DNA of 64,000 nt from Escallonia rubra (lineage: Eukaryota; Streptophyta; Magnoliopsida; Escalloniales; Escalloniaceae), in NCBI GenBank assembly GCA_033065855.1, contig JAVXUO010001736.1, positions 549,001-613,000 of the forward strand, in the 5' to 3' direction. The notes under the pieces are model-generated. The model was not told where the DNA came from. It did no database searches and was given only the letters and a program-made list of their open reading frames with translations. Shown in pieces: positions 49,401-57,642 of this stretch (the first letter of the stretch is position 1; the number at the start of each line of letters is the position of its first letter). Made by a program: the position numbers and the translations under genes.

Positions 49401-49687
49401 GAGCTGATCCGTTGAGAGCGTGGGCAAAATAGGAGAAGTTGCAAACGCGATCTGACCGTCCATCCCGAAAGATGGACGGTCCAGATCGCGTCTTTTTCAA
49501 AACCTGTCAGACGTCCGCCATACAGTATGGCGGACGGGTTTTTTTACCAAATTGCCCCTCCGCGCCTGTCCGCTACACAGTAGCGCGGAGGGCATTAATG
49601 TCCTGATGGGAGACAGCAAAAAGTCGTCCGCCATACAGTATGGCGGACGGCCCCTAGTCTGACACCTGTCAGGGCCTGTCCCGTCAG
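49399..49687 (+). repeat. MULE-A left terminal inverted repeat
   Basis: 289 bp, almost identical in inverted orientation to 60662-60950. It contains three internal palindromes: GTCCGCCATACAGTATGGCG with its partner AC at 49513, a GTCCGC...GCGGAG type at 49568, and a second perfect one at 49625, plus the hairpin CCGTCCATCCCGAAAGATGG near 49457. Confidence 0.97.
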
Positions 49688-50242
49688 TTTTTTTGGCAAT
49701 GACGGTTATCAGGTCCTTTCTGTCACGTCAACAGTGTTCGCTATATAGTTTAGCGGACGTATCGCCATCCGCGGTACTGTATTGTGGACGTTCAGTATAC
49801 TTGCAAACGGCAGTAACTACGGCAGTAACTACGGCACCACTCTTCTCCACTCACAAAATATACACTTTCTACGCAATATCCAGTCTTTACCACCGGCGTT
49901 GGCAAGCATATCGGCGACATTCCGGTGTTCAATATACCCTAAATCGATCACGTAAGTTCACAAAATCTACGATTTTTTGTCTGTAATATTCGGTTAAGAT
50001 GAATATTGCGTTTTATATATGTATGTTCTTGTTCTTGTGCAAGCGTTTGCAAAATCCGATTCCGTAATAGTATATATATTTATACATATGAGTACATATG
50101 CTAACATTGTACGTATCATTCATGTGCTAACTCGTTATATGTATTATGCATGTGCTAGCGTCGTAGTTTCGCTTCTTATTATCAAAATACAAAACGTAAA
50201 ATCCAAACTGAGAAGGTTTTTCCATAATTTCAGTTGCAAAAA
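49688..50242 (+). promoter_or_regulatory. Promoter and spliced 5' UTR of the MULE-A PMD gene
   Basis: Two more palindromes (near 49735 and 49768) are followed by a T/A-rich leader. A GTAAGT donor follows 49951 (GATCAC|GTAAGT) and a TTTCAG acceptor ends at 50233, nine bases before the ATG, so a 5' UTR intron of about 280 bp is likely. The intron carries a short TA-rich tract (50070-50095), the homologue of the site where MULE-B was split. Confidence 0.65.
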
Positions 50243-52568
50243 ATGGAATTTAACCCTGGACCTGAAGACCCATCTGTGTTATACGACCAAGCTAACCATA
50301 TCAGTACGCTCATATGGGATGGTGGAGTAAGATACATTATTTATAAACTTTTCTTATTCTTACGAACGTTGTATATACCGTTGAGAGCGCTTAAATTGTA
50401 TTTATTAATTCGTAGGAAATAGAACTTGTCAACACCGTAGAAGTATCTCGCGATATAGTATCGTGGAAACTGAACACCGCCCAGAAGAGGATACTGCGTG
50501 GAATTGGGTTTGGGATTTTCACGCATGGGCAGATATTTCAACAGCTTGACCGGGCCTTGATAGGTGCCCTTGTTGAGAGGTGGAGAAGTGAAACGAATAC
50601 GTTTCACTTCCCGCTCGGAGAGCTGGCAATTACCCTAGAAGATGTAGGGTCATCTTAGGGTTGCCGGTGACGGGGCTGCCGGTAATTGCTCCTCCGTCAG
50701 AAGCAACGAAGACGAGAACCGCTAGGGACTTCCTCCATTCGATACCCCAGGATAAATTTAGCAGTGGTGGTATAAAGTTGAAATGGTTGGTAGATACGTA
50801 CGGGGTATTGCCGGAAAACTATACGGGCCATGAGCTTGTGCTTTACACAAAAGCCTTCCTCTGGTGGGTGATGGGGGCAATTTTATTCCCAACGACGTCG
50901 AAGAACACGGCCAGCGTGAAATATTTACCGTTGTTGAGTAACCTGGCTGAGGTTGGAGATTATGCATGGGGTGCAGCGGTTCTTTCGTATCTGTACCGAG
51001 CATTGCACAAGGCAACGAGGCCCGACTCCAAAGCCATATGTGCATGTCTCTCGCTATTGCAGGTATATCATATAAATCCTGTCTTCGTTATTGTTTTTTT
51101 TTGTTTTCGCTTTTGTTGAATCGACGATATAAATATAATTTGTCCATTTTTTCAGGTGTGGTCTTATGAACACCTTGCTCCCGGTTCACCGACGCGTAGG
51201 GATGGAACCGATAGAGTGTGGCCTCGGTTGCGTGCTTGGGAGTACAGCCGGAATAATAGCCACTACCGCAGGAGAGTCGATCCCCATCACAACATCACGT
51301 TCTATCGAGGGGAGTTCGACCGCCTATCTCCGGGCCAATTGCGTTGGGCACCGTACATAGGTTTGGCGCGACGGGTGAAAGGGTCGTTCGTCTTCACGCT
51401 ATCCGGGTTGCAGCGCACACCCCTCATCCACTTCGAGGTCGCAGAGTGGCAGCTGCCAGACCGAGCAATGCGCCATTTTGAGTTGGAGCAGGGTTTGCCC
51501 GCCGGTGCCCCAGATATGAGGGTTAACAGGGACCCACCGGATGTCGGGCGGTTTGGCAAGGCCAATGCGCAAGAATTGTGCGCGGCCGAACTAGAGCTCT
51601 GGACTTCTTGGCAGGACACACTGGCGGCCATCGTCTCGGAGCCGGACCCCGTTATCAGCATCGCGGAGTATGATGAGTGGTACTCCCGCATCACGCGGAG
51701 GAGAGTAGCCCCAGTCAACTTTGAACGCGGGGCGAGGTATGCGCCTAGGGGTCAGATCGACGAGCAGATGGCATACAATCTCGTAAGTTGCCCAACTTGT
51801 CTTCAATATATCAGAACTGATTAAAGTTACTTATTTGTTATCTCTTTGGATGTAGGTTAATGCCTCGCTTGCATTCTTCCAGAAGTTGAGTGAGCGGAAG
51901 GATCTGATGAGCGCAATGGGCGAGGATCTTCGCCAACAGGCTGCTGCACTGGCTATAGGCTGCGGGAATTTTGTGCGGCAAGCATCGGGACAGTCTTCGG
52001 TCGACAGCCCGGGAATGGGTTATACGGGCGCCAGCCCGTATAACGTTGATCCCTCCGGGCAAGCTTCAGGGGTGAGCCAGGGAGTTGGTGGTCCATCTGT
52101 ACCGGGGATGGGACATGCTCAAGCGTCGTGGGCCGATTACAGCGGCCCGACCTTCGATTTGTTCCCGGAACCCCAACCCCTCTCTCAGAGTCAAGTCACG
52201 CAAGAGTGGCAATACGGTTTTAACGAGGCACTGCCCATTGTCCCGTGGGCGGGACCGATTGGCGGCACCGAAGGGCAATATCAGCGGGAGGAAGAAATGG
52301 CCGGCGAGCAATATCAGCCGGCAGGCGCCCCCGAAGGCGATTATCAGCCGGCCGGGGCCCCCGAAGGCGACTATCAGCCGGCCGATCCGTTGGTTGGAGG
52401 CCAATTTCTTCCGTTGCTCTTGCCCCCCGGCGGAGGGCAAGAGCAACCGGTCGACCCCCGAGGGCAATATCCGAAAGGGCATCCAGCCAGGCCCCTGAAG
52501 CCGCATAAACACCACCTAATCCATCACCGTTATTTTAGTGGGCCCCCCCAGACGAAGAGTCGTATGCC
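50243..52568 (+). CDS. Plant mobile domain (PMD/MAIN-like) gene, upstream half of a PMD-Ulp1 fusion
   Basis: Coding exons: 50243-50326, 50416-51062, 51156-51782 and 51856 onward, all GT-AG and phase 0. After MEFNPGPEDP and an IWDGG junction comes the PMD core: RGIGFGIFTHGQIFQQLDRA, FHFPLGELAITLEDVG, then LGLPVTGLPVIAPPSEAT, GAILFPTTSKN, GDYAWGAAVLSYLYRALHKA, and VWSYEHLAPGSPTRRDG in the next exon. A linker rich in Gly/Gln/Pro with YQPAGAPEGD repeats (about 52290-52400) leads to the protease. Compared with the second copy at 62190, one T is missing near 50650, and a C-run at about 52545 shifts frame again, so this copy probably makes no full protein. PMD proteins MAIN/MAIL1 are nuclear; PMD genes are also known in transposons. 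Confidence 0.85.
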
Positions 52569-53440
52569 GTGAAAAACCCGCAGGGCTTGGATTACAGTGT
52601 CTCGTGGAAAGAACTGTCCACGCTGGCGCCGGGGATGTGGTTAGACAACTTCGTCATCTCGCACTACGTGCAAATTCTGCGGCAAAGGAGTCGGGAGCAG
52701 CCTAACTACGGTCCGCGCATTTTTATTCTCGACGCTTACTTTCACAATATGCTAGTACAAGACTTTAACGAGTGGGACAAGGCGAGGAAGCAGGCGAGAA
52801 AGGCGAAGGCCGAGATGAAGTGGAGACCGTCCGCTAACCTACTCGCATATCTTGGTCGGCCGAGTCCAGAGCGCGCAAGTGTGGCGGATGTGTTTCTACT
52901 CCCTGCTATAATTAATGCCCACTGGTTCTTGATTTGCTATGAACCGGTAACGAATACCGTATCAGTCCTTGACAGTCTCTACGATGATACGGACGCGATT
53001 GGTGTGATTGACATGTACGTAGGCTTAGGGATGTTGAATCCAATGGTAAGAGCCTGTTTACTTCTTATTGTAACTTGCATAATGTAGAACTGATTAATCG
53101 TATTATGTTTGCTATGTTTAATGTTTAATGCTTATCCTCTTACTCGCAGAATCTATTTGCTGCCATGGTCAATAGAGAGCGTTCTCGAGAGAGCCGAGGG
53201 AGGGCAGCGGGCGATAGGGAGGTTGTTTTCCGATTGAAGAGGACTAGGCCCAAGCAACTTAATACCTCGGACTGCGGCGTCTACCTCTGCATGTACATGG
53301 ATTACATCTGTCGGTCGGAGAGCCTCAAGAAGACCGTCTGGACCCAAGACTGCATAGACTGCTTTAGGTATAGGATGGCTTGGCAAATTATCAATGGCCG
53401 GCCTAGACCTATTAGATATATTGTAAATCCGTGTAATTGA
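52569..53440 (+). CDS. Ulp1-type SUMO protease domain (C48 peptidase), downstream half of the fusion
   Basis: Exons 52569-53045 and 53150-53440 (255 codons). The C48 catalytic set is complete: His in INAHWFLICYE (52920), Asp in SVLDSL (52971), Gln in RPKQLNTSDCGVY and Cys in the same motif (53273). GMWLDNFVISHYVQIL and the RIFILDAYFHNML block are the substrate-side elements of Ulp1 domains. The open frame has no ATG-defined 5' boundary of its own in a good context; adding one base to the C-run at about 52545 would join it with the PMD linker (51856-53045 is one base short of whole codons). Such proteases cleave SUMO; ULP-like genes carried by Kaonashi MULEs are described in Arabidopsis. Confidence 0.88.
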
Positions 53441-54576
53441 CAATGTTTGCGTATAATAACGTCCGCTATATTGACTTGGCTATTTGTCCTTAAACTTCTT
53501 GAATCTTATCGTTTGAATGCGATTGACGATTTCATCTGTGTTGACTGAGATGTGATCGTTGTTGAATGCGATTGATTTGATGCGTTTGATTTGATTCATT
53601 GATATGGTTGTGTTGTTCAGCTGAGTGTTTTATTTGTTCTGTGTGATTTGCTTTCAGCAGGGGAGACTAGATATGGCCGAAAAAAAACTAAGTGTTGTGG
53701 AAAGTACATTCTGCTTGGCTGTCCGCGATATAGTTTAGCGGACGTAGATAGGGCCCCAAATAAAACCAAGTGTTGGGGAGGCTATATTCTGCTTGGCTGT
53801 CCGCGATATAGTTTAGCGGACTTAAATAGGATTCTGCTTGGCTGTCCGCGATATAGTTTAGCGGACGTGAATAAGGCCCCAAAAAAAACTAAGTGCTGGG
53901 GAGGGAGGCTACATTCTGCTTGCTGTCCGCGATATAGTTTAGCGGACGTAAATAGGGCCCCGAAAAAAACTAAGTGCTGGGGAGGGAGGGTACATTCTGC
54001 TTGGCTGTCCGCGATATAGTTTAGCGGACGTAAATAGGGCCCCAAAAAAAACTAAGTGCTGGGGAGGGAGGGTACATTCTGCTTGGCTGTCCGCGATATA
54101 GTTTAGCGGACGTAAATAGGGCCCCGAAAAAAACTAAGTGCTGGGGAGGGAGGGTACATTCTGCTTGGATGTCCGCGATATAGTTTAGCGGACGTAAATA
54201 GGGCCCCAAAAAAAACTAAGTGCTGGGGAGGGAGGCTACATTCTGCTTGCTGTCCGCGATATAGTTTAGCGGACGTAAATAGGGCCCCGAAAAAAACTAA
54301 GTGCTGGGGAGGGAGGGTACATTCTGCTTGGCTGTCCGCGATTTAGTTTAGCGGACGTAAATAGGGCCCCAAAAAAAACTAAGTGCTGGGGAGGGAGGGT
54401 ACATTCTACTTGGCTGTCCGCGATATAGTTTAGCGGACGAAAATAGGCCCCCAAAAAAAACATATATTCCCAACATTTTACATGCTTCAAAAGACGGGAT
54501 ACACCAATTAGAATGACATGTGGATGAGTGCCGGTTGGAATGAAATCCTAGCATGCAGTAGAAAGAGATATATATA
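53441..54576. repeat. Tandem palindrome array between convergent MULE-A genes
   Basis: Between 53690 and 54450 there are ten copies of an approximately 82-bp unit, each containing GTCCGC-GATATAGTTTA-GCGGAC (first at 53721, then 53799, 53843, 53925, 54007, 54089, 54171, 54252, 54333 and 54416), followed by AATAGGGCCCC, an A-run and AAGTGCTGGGGAGGGAGG. One unit is shortened to 44 bp. Every unit can form a hairpin. The long open frames over it are artefacts. The array lies between the 3' ends of the protease gene (+) and small protein B (-). Confidence 0.93.
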
Positions 54577-55011
54577 TCACTCTTCATTTGACATATACTC
54601 ATCAGATAAGTACTGATCATTGGTTAAAATATTGTTTCTCTCGTTTGATGTGAGCTGCCTCCCACTAGCCTCGGCCATTTCTTCCGCAAGTTGAAGCATA
54701 TAAAATCGTTTTCTACGCAGCAACATCCGGTTATTCTCCATACGAATTTGGCGCACAGCTTTCTTACACTGCGTAACATTACGCCGCGACATAGTAAGTG
54801 AACGACGTTGCGGCACAGGTGCACTCAGCGTGGTGAGATCCTGGTGTAGCGCTTCTGATTCCTTAACTCGATATGCCCATTCTCTCCGTAAACCGCAATA
54901 ATACTCTCTGGGATCCGTGTACTTCACTTCTTTGTAGTCGTCGTTCCTTTCACACAACAACCACACAGTCTCACGTCCCCGCAGACTAGAACTCCCAGGA
55001 ACTCCTGCCAT
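54577..55011 (-). CDS. Small coiled-coil-like protein B of MULE-A, 144 aa, unknown family
   Basis: Intact frame from MAGVPGSSSLRGRETVWL to YLSDEYMSNEE. It is paralogous to protein A (55399-55830): both share LRxEWxYRxxExExL, PxPxxxxxxMxRxxxxxxxxAxxxIRxENNRMxxRxxR and AxxxxExxG at the same spacing. Predicted from sequence: mostly charged helix, basic middle (about residues 70-115), acidic C-terminal tail; no signal peptide, membrane segment or cysteine motif. It diverges from protein A across a 387-bp shared upstream region. I do not recognise the family. By position it may be an accessory factor of the transposon, comparable in place (not in sequence) to MURB or VANC; this is inference. Confidence 0.75.
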   Translation of the reverse strand: MAGVPGSSSLRGRETVWLLCERNDDYKEVKYTDPREYYCGLRREWAYRVKESEALHQDLTTLSAPVPQRRSLTMSRRNVTQCKKAVRQIRMENNRMLLRRKRFYMLQLAEEMAEASGRQLTSNERNNILTNDQYLSDEYMSNEE

Positions 55012-55398
55012 TTAACTTTGTTTTGGTTCTAAAGCGATGAGCATGGCTAACATATATAAATAAGCCCACATACCCATACACAATATATTTGTGTGATAGC
55101 TACACAATAGTCTGTCTATCTCTTGTGACAAGACAAGTCGCTGGACATTGAAGATGACAATAGTTGGAGACAACAGCATGCCCGTGTCATAAAGTTGACA
55201 AGTCTTTGGTGACAAGACAATTCTCTTTGGTGACAAGACAAGTCTCTAGTCTATTGCCAACGTTGGGTCACATCTCATAAAGTTGAAACTGTAGCTCTTT
55301 CATAAAGTGGTCCCGTTTCAAAGTATATATAAGTACATGCATTGCTCATTGCAATGGGCATAGAGTGATATACTCCCAATTTCATAACAACTCTGGAA
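55012..55398. promoter_or_regulatory. Putative bidirectional promoter between small proteins B and A
   Basis: 387 bp between two divergent start codons. TATATATAAGTA near 55325 lies about 70 bp before the ATG of A, and TATATAAATAAG (minus-side TATA candidate) near 55052 lies about 40 bp before the ATG of B. The repeated word GTGACAAGACAA(G/T)(T/C) occurs at about 55128, 55211 and 55231 and could be a shared control site. Function is inferred from layout. Confidence 0.5.
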
Positions 55399-55830
55399 AT
55401 GTCATATACTCCACGAGATATTTTTGAAGCAATGGGTCGTTACTGGGCGGGCGAAGATGAATTTTACTATTCTTTGCGTCCAAGTTTGCGTTACTCATCA
55501 AGCTATGTGAATACATTACGTGCAGAATGGTCTTATCGGATGAATGAACACGAGGTCCTAGTAGCTGATTCACGGAGCATGAATATACCCATACCTCGAC
55601 AAAAGGCAATCAACATGCCTCGAATTACGCACATGGAGCTTGAAAGGGCACTTCATCGAATACGCGAGGAAAATAATAGAATGCGAGTTCGTCAAAGTAG
55701 GCATAACTTACGTCGTATGGCACGTGATGCACATGAAGATGGCAACAACAATGAAGCACAAGTATACTGGAACATGAGCTTCGAAGAAGGAAATGTTTCC
55801 GATGCTCCAGTTTCAGATGAAGATGCCTGA
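55399..55830 (+). CDS. Small coiled-coil-like protein A of MULE-A, 143 aa, unknown family
   Basis: Intact frame from MSYTPRDIFEAMGRYWAGED to VSDAPVSDEDA. Aligned motifs shared with protein B are given there; in A they read LRAEWSYRMNEHEVL, then IPIPRQKAINMPRI and IREENNRMRVRQSRHNLRR. The middle is strongly basic and the tail acidic, suggesting a nucleic-acid- or chromatin-related protein, but no known domain is visible. The two proteins differ at most positions outside these motifs, so the duplication is old while both frames have stayed open, which argues for function. Confidence 0.75.
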   Translation: MSYTPRDIFEAMGRYWAGEDEFYYSLRPSLRYSSSYVNTLRAEWSYRMNEHEVLVADSRSMNIPIPRQKAINMPRITHMELERALHRIREENNRMRVRQSRHNLRRMARDAHEDGNNNEAQVYWNMSFEEGNVSDAPVSDEDA

Positions 55831-55842
55831 AGATCGAGTTCT

Positions 55843-56218
55843 ATAGCGGACATAAGGGCCTCCGCTTAGGCCGGGGTTCGGGAAGGTCGGAACTAAGTGT
55901 CTGGTCCGTGCCAACCATTTTCTGGTCCAAGTTGCAGACAACCATTTTTCTCTCCTAGGTCCGCTATATAGTATAGCGGACATCCCCGCAGAGGCAAAGT
56001 CTCGGACATTTGATTGTCCCTACGAGATGTCCGCTATATAGTATAGCGGACAGCTCCGCAGCGGTGGTTCTACGCCCGCACAATACAGTACGAAGCTTAC
56101 GTCATAGTGGTGCAGCAGATCGTTGTCTGCAACTTGGACCAGAAAATGGTTGGCACGAACCAGACACTTAGTTCCGACCTTCCCGAACCCCGGCCTAAGC
56201 GGAGGCCCTTATGTCCGC
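55843..56218. repeat. Long inverted repeat between convergent MULE-A genes
   Basis: Arms of about 100 bp (55848-55946 and 56120-56218) match almost base for base in inverted orientation: ATAAGGGCCTCCGCTTAGGC, CGGGGTTCGGGAAGGTCGG, CTGGTCCAAGTTGCAGACAA. The loop carries two perfect-type palindromes (GTCCGCTATATAGTATAGCG at 55967 and 56028). It begins 13 bp after the stop of protein A and ends before the B3 gene's 3' side. Confidence 0.92.
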
Positions 56219-56560
56219 TATGTAGTAGAGCTAGAAGTTGTAGCGTTCTGCAGTTTTAATAAATTGGCTTGTTTTAGTCGCATTGTAGCATAATGCTGTT
56301 TTAATAAATTGGCGCCCCGAAGACTTGTTTTGGCGTCAGAATCAACAACCTCAATATCGATAAACAATAAAGAACGTAGGATTCACAATCAACGATCTCA
56401 ATATACCGACGGAATCTCAAACGACACAATTAACGTACGATTCACAATCAACGATCTTAATATATCGAGGGAATCTCAAACGACACAATTGAGCACAATT
56501 AAGCGAGGAAAAATTTCGAGGTGATTCAACAACAACATAAATAATTTTATTAATAATAAA
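56219..56560. other. Spacer with direct repeats between protein A and the B3 gene
   Basis: Contains TTTTAATAAATTGGC twice (about 56250 and 56299) and ATTCACAATCAACGATCT twice (about 56380 and 56440) with GGAATCTCAAACGACACAAT following both. No gene is seen. It may hold the 3' UTR of the B3 gene. Confidence 0.6.
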
Positions 56561-57029
56561 TTAGGGTTCACATTGGGGGAAAGAAATTTTTTCACAAGTG
56601 CTCCGATCAAAGATTACAACTTGAAAATCCCACCACCCAAGGTGTTCAAACACTACAAAGTCCCCGAGTTCGAGGCCATGCTGGCGCACGAAGACGTTCC
56701 AACCCTCTGCAAATTGCTTTTTTTGGGGTCGGCCGGGCTTCAGCTTGATTTCAACCTGCCATGCCCCCTTGCGGCTATATAATCTTGCACTGTCATGAAT
56801 TGTTGTAAATTGATTGGTCAAGGCTTCCGGTATGTCCTAACAAACACAACACAAAAAATACGTTAGTTTTTAACCAAAACATCAAACCTTTAACACACGA
56901 CAATACAGAGAAATAGGGATGGCCTACAAGTTCATTCTCAAACCCCGGCATCATGACTTTGAAAAAGTGTTTGCCTGCCAGGTGCAAGTTGCCAATAAAA
57001 TCGTTGGTGGTCTCCGATCCAGAAGCCAT
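56561..57029 (-). CDS. B3 DNA-binding domain protein (REM-like), 125 aa, inside MULE-A
   Basis: Two exons on the minus strand: 57029-56928 and 56836-56561, joined in phase 0 through a GTAGGC donor and TTGTTAG acceptor. The joined product starts MASGSETTNDFIGNLHLAGK and forms a complete B3 fold: HFFKVMMPGFENEL, DIPEALTNQF, GAWQVEIKL, FAEGWNVFVRQHGLELGDF, VVFEHLGWWDFQVVIFD, ending with CEKISFPQ. These match the strand order of plant REM/B3 proteins, which bind DNA. It has nothing beyond one B3 domain. The frame is open and both splice sites are normal, so it is probably expressed. A B3 gene inside a MULE suggests capture from the host, perhaps turned to a use of the element. Confidence 0.88.
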
Positions 57030-57642
57030 CGAGGTCGGCGTTGAGGGGAGGACGGATTAACGCCGGAGTTCTGGGCCACCGGAGATGTGGGTGCCGGAGA
57101 CGGAGTAGCGGCAGCAGATGTTCGAGACAGAGAGAGGTGCCCTCAGATAGGACTGATAACAGCTGACTTAGCGATATGATTAATATATATAGTAGGATAG
57201 AGTTATCCGCCACTTTATATGGCGGACACCAAAAGTTTTTCTTCGATGACGTCCGCTATATTGTATAGCGGACGTCAATGAAGACCAAAAGTTTTACTGC
57301 TCATGAGGTCCGCTATATGGTATAGCGGACGTGAAAGCCCAAAAGTTTTTCTTCGATGACGTCCGCTATATTGTATCGCGGACGTGAATGAAGACCAAAA
57401 GTTTTATTGCTCATGAGGTCCGCTCTATGGTATAGCAGACGTGAAAGCAGACCAAAAGTTTTTCTGCGATGACGTCCGCTATATTTTATAGCGGACGAGG
57501 CTTAAAAAAAAATTTAAAAATAAGAGACTATACATTTAATTCGATGGCCTCTCATTCTCTCCATTTTTTAATATTTCCAGCATTCGGAGGAAAAATTATC
57601 CCTCCAAAAATTATTACAAATGTCATAACGTTGTACAAAAAA
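57030..57642. repeat. Palindrome array between the B3 gene and the transposase
   Basis: 57195-57497 contains six palindromes of the type GTCCGCTATATTGTATAGCG plus GAC, separated by AAAAGTTTT(T/A)CT and alternating GATGA/CATGA linkers, with a period of 50-60 bp. Some copies have one stem change (for example TATCGCGGAC, CTCTATGG). It lies between the 5' side of the B3 gene and the 3' end of the transposase. Confidence 0.9.

Noticed and set aside
52066-52515. 149-codon minus-strand frame opposite the PMD linker
   Set aside because: It mirrors the repetitive GC-rich linker of the PMD gene, whose plus-strand exon structure is well supported.
53648-54045. Repetitive frames over the 82-bp array (for example LNYIADSQAE units)
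   Set aside because: The unit length and lack of stops create the frames. They follow the hairpin array and not codon constraints.
53690-54450. CRISPR-like array
   Set aside because: Regular repeats with palindromes, but the whole unit is repeated without unique spacers and this is a plant transposon.
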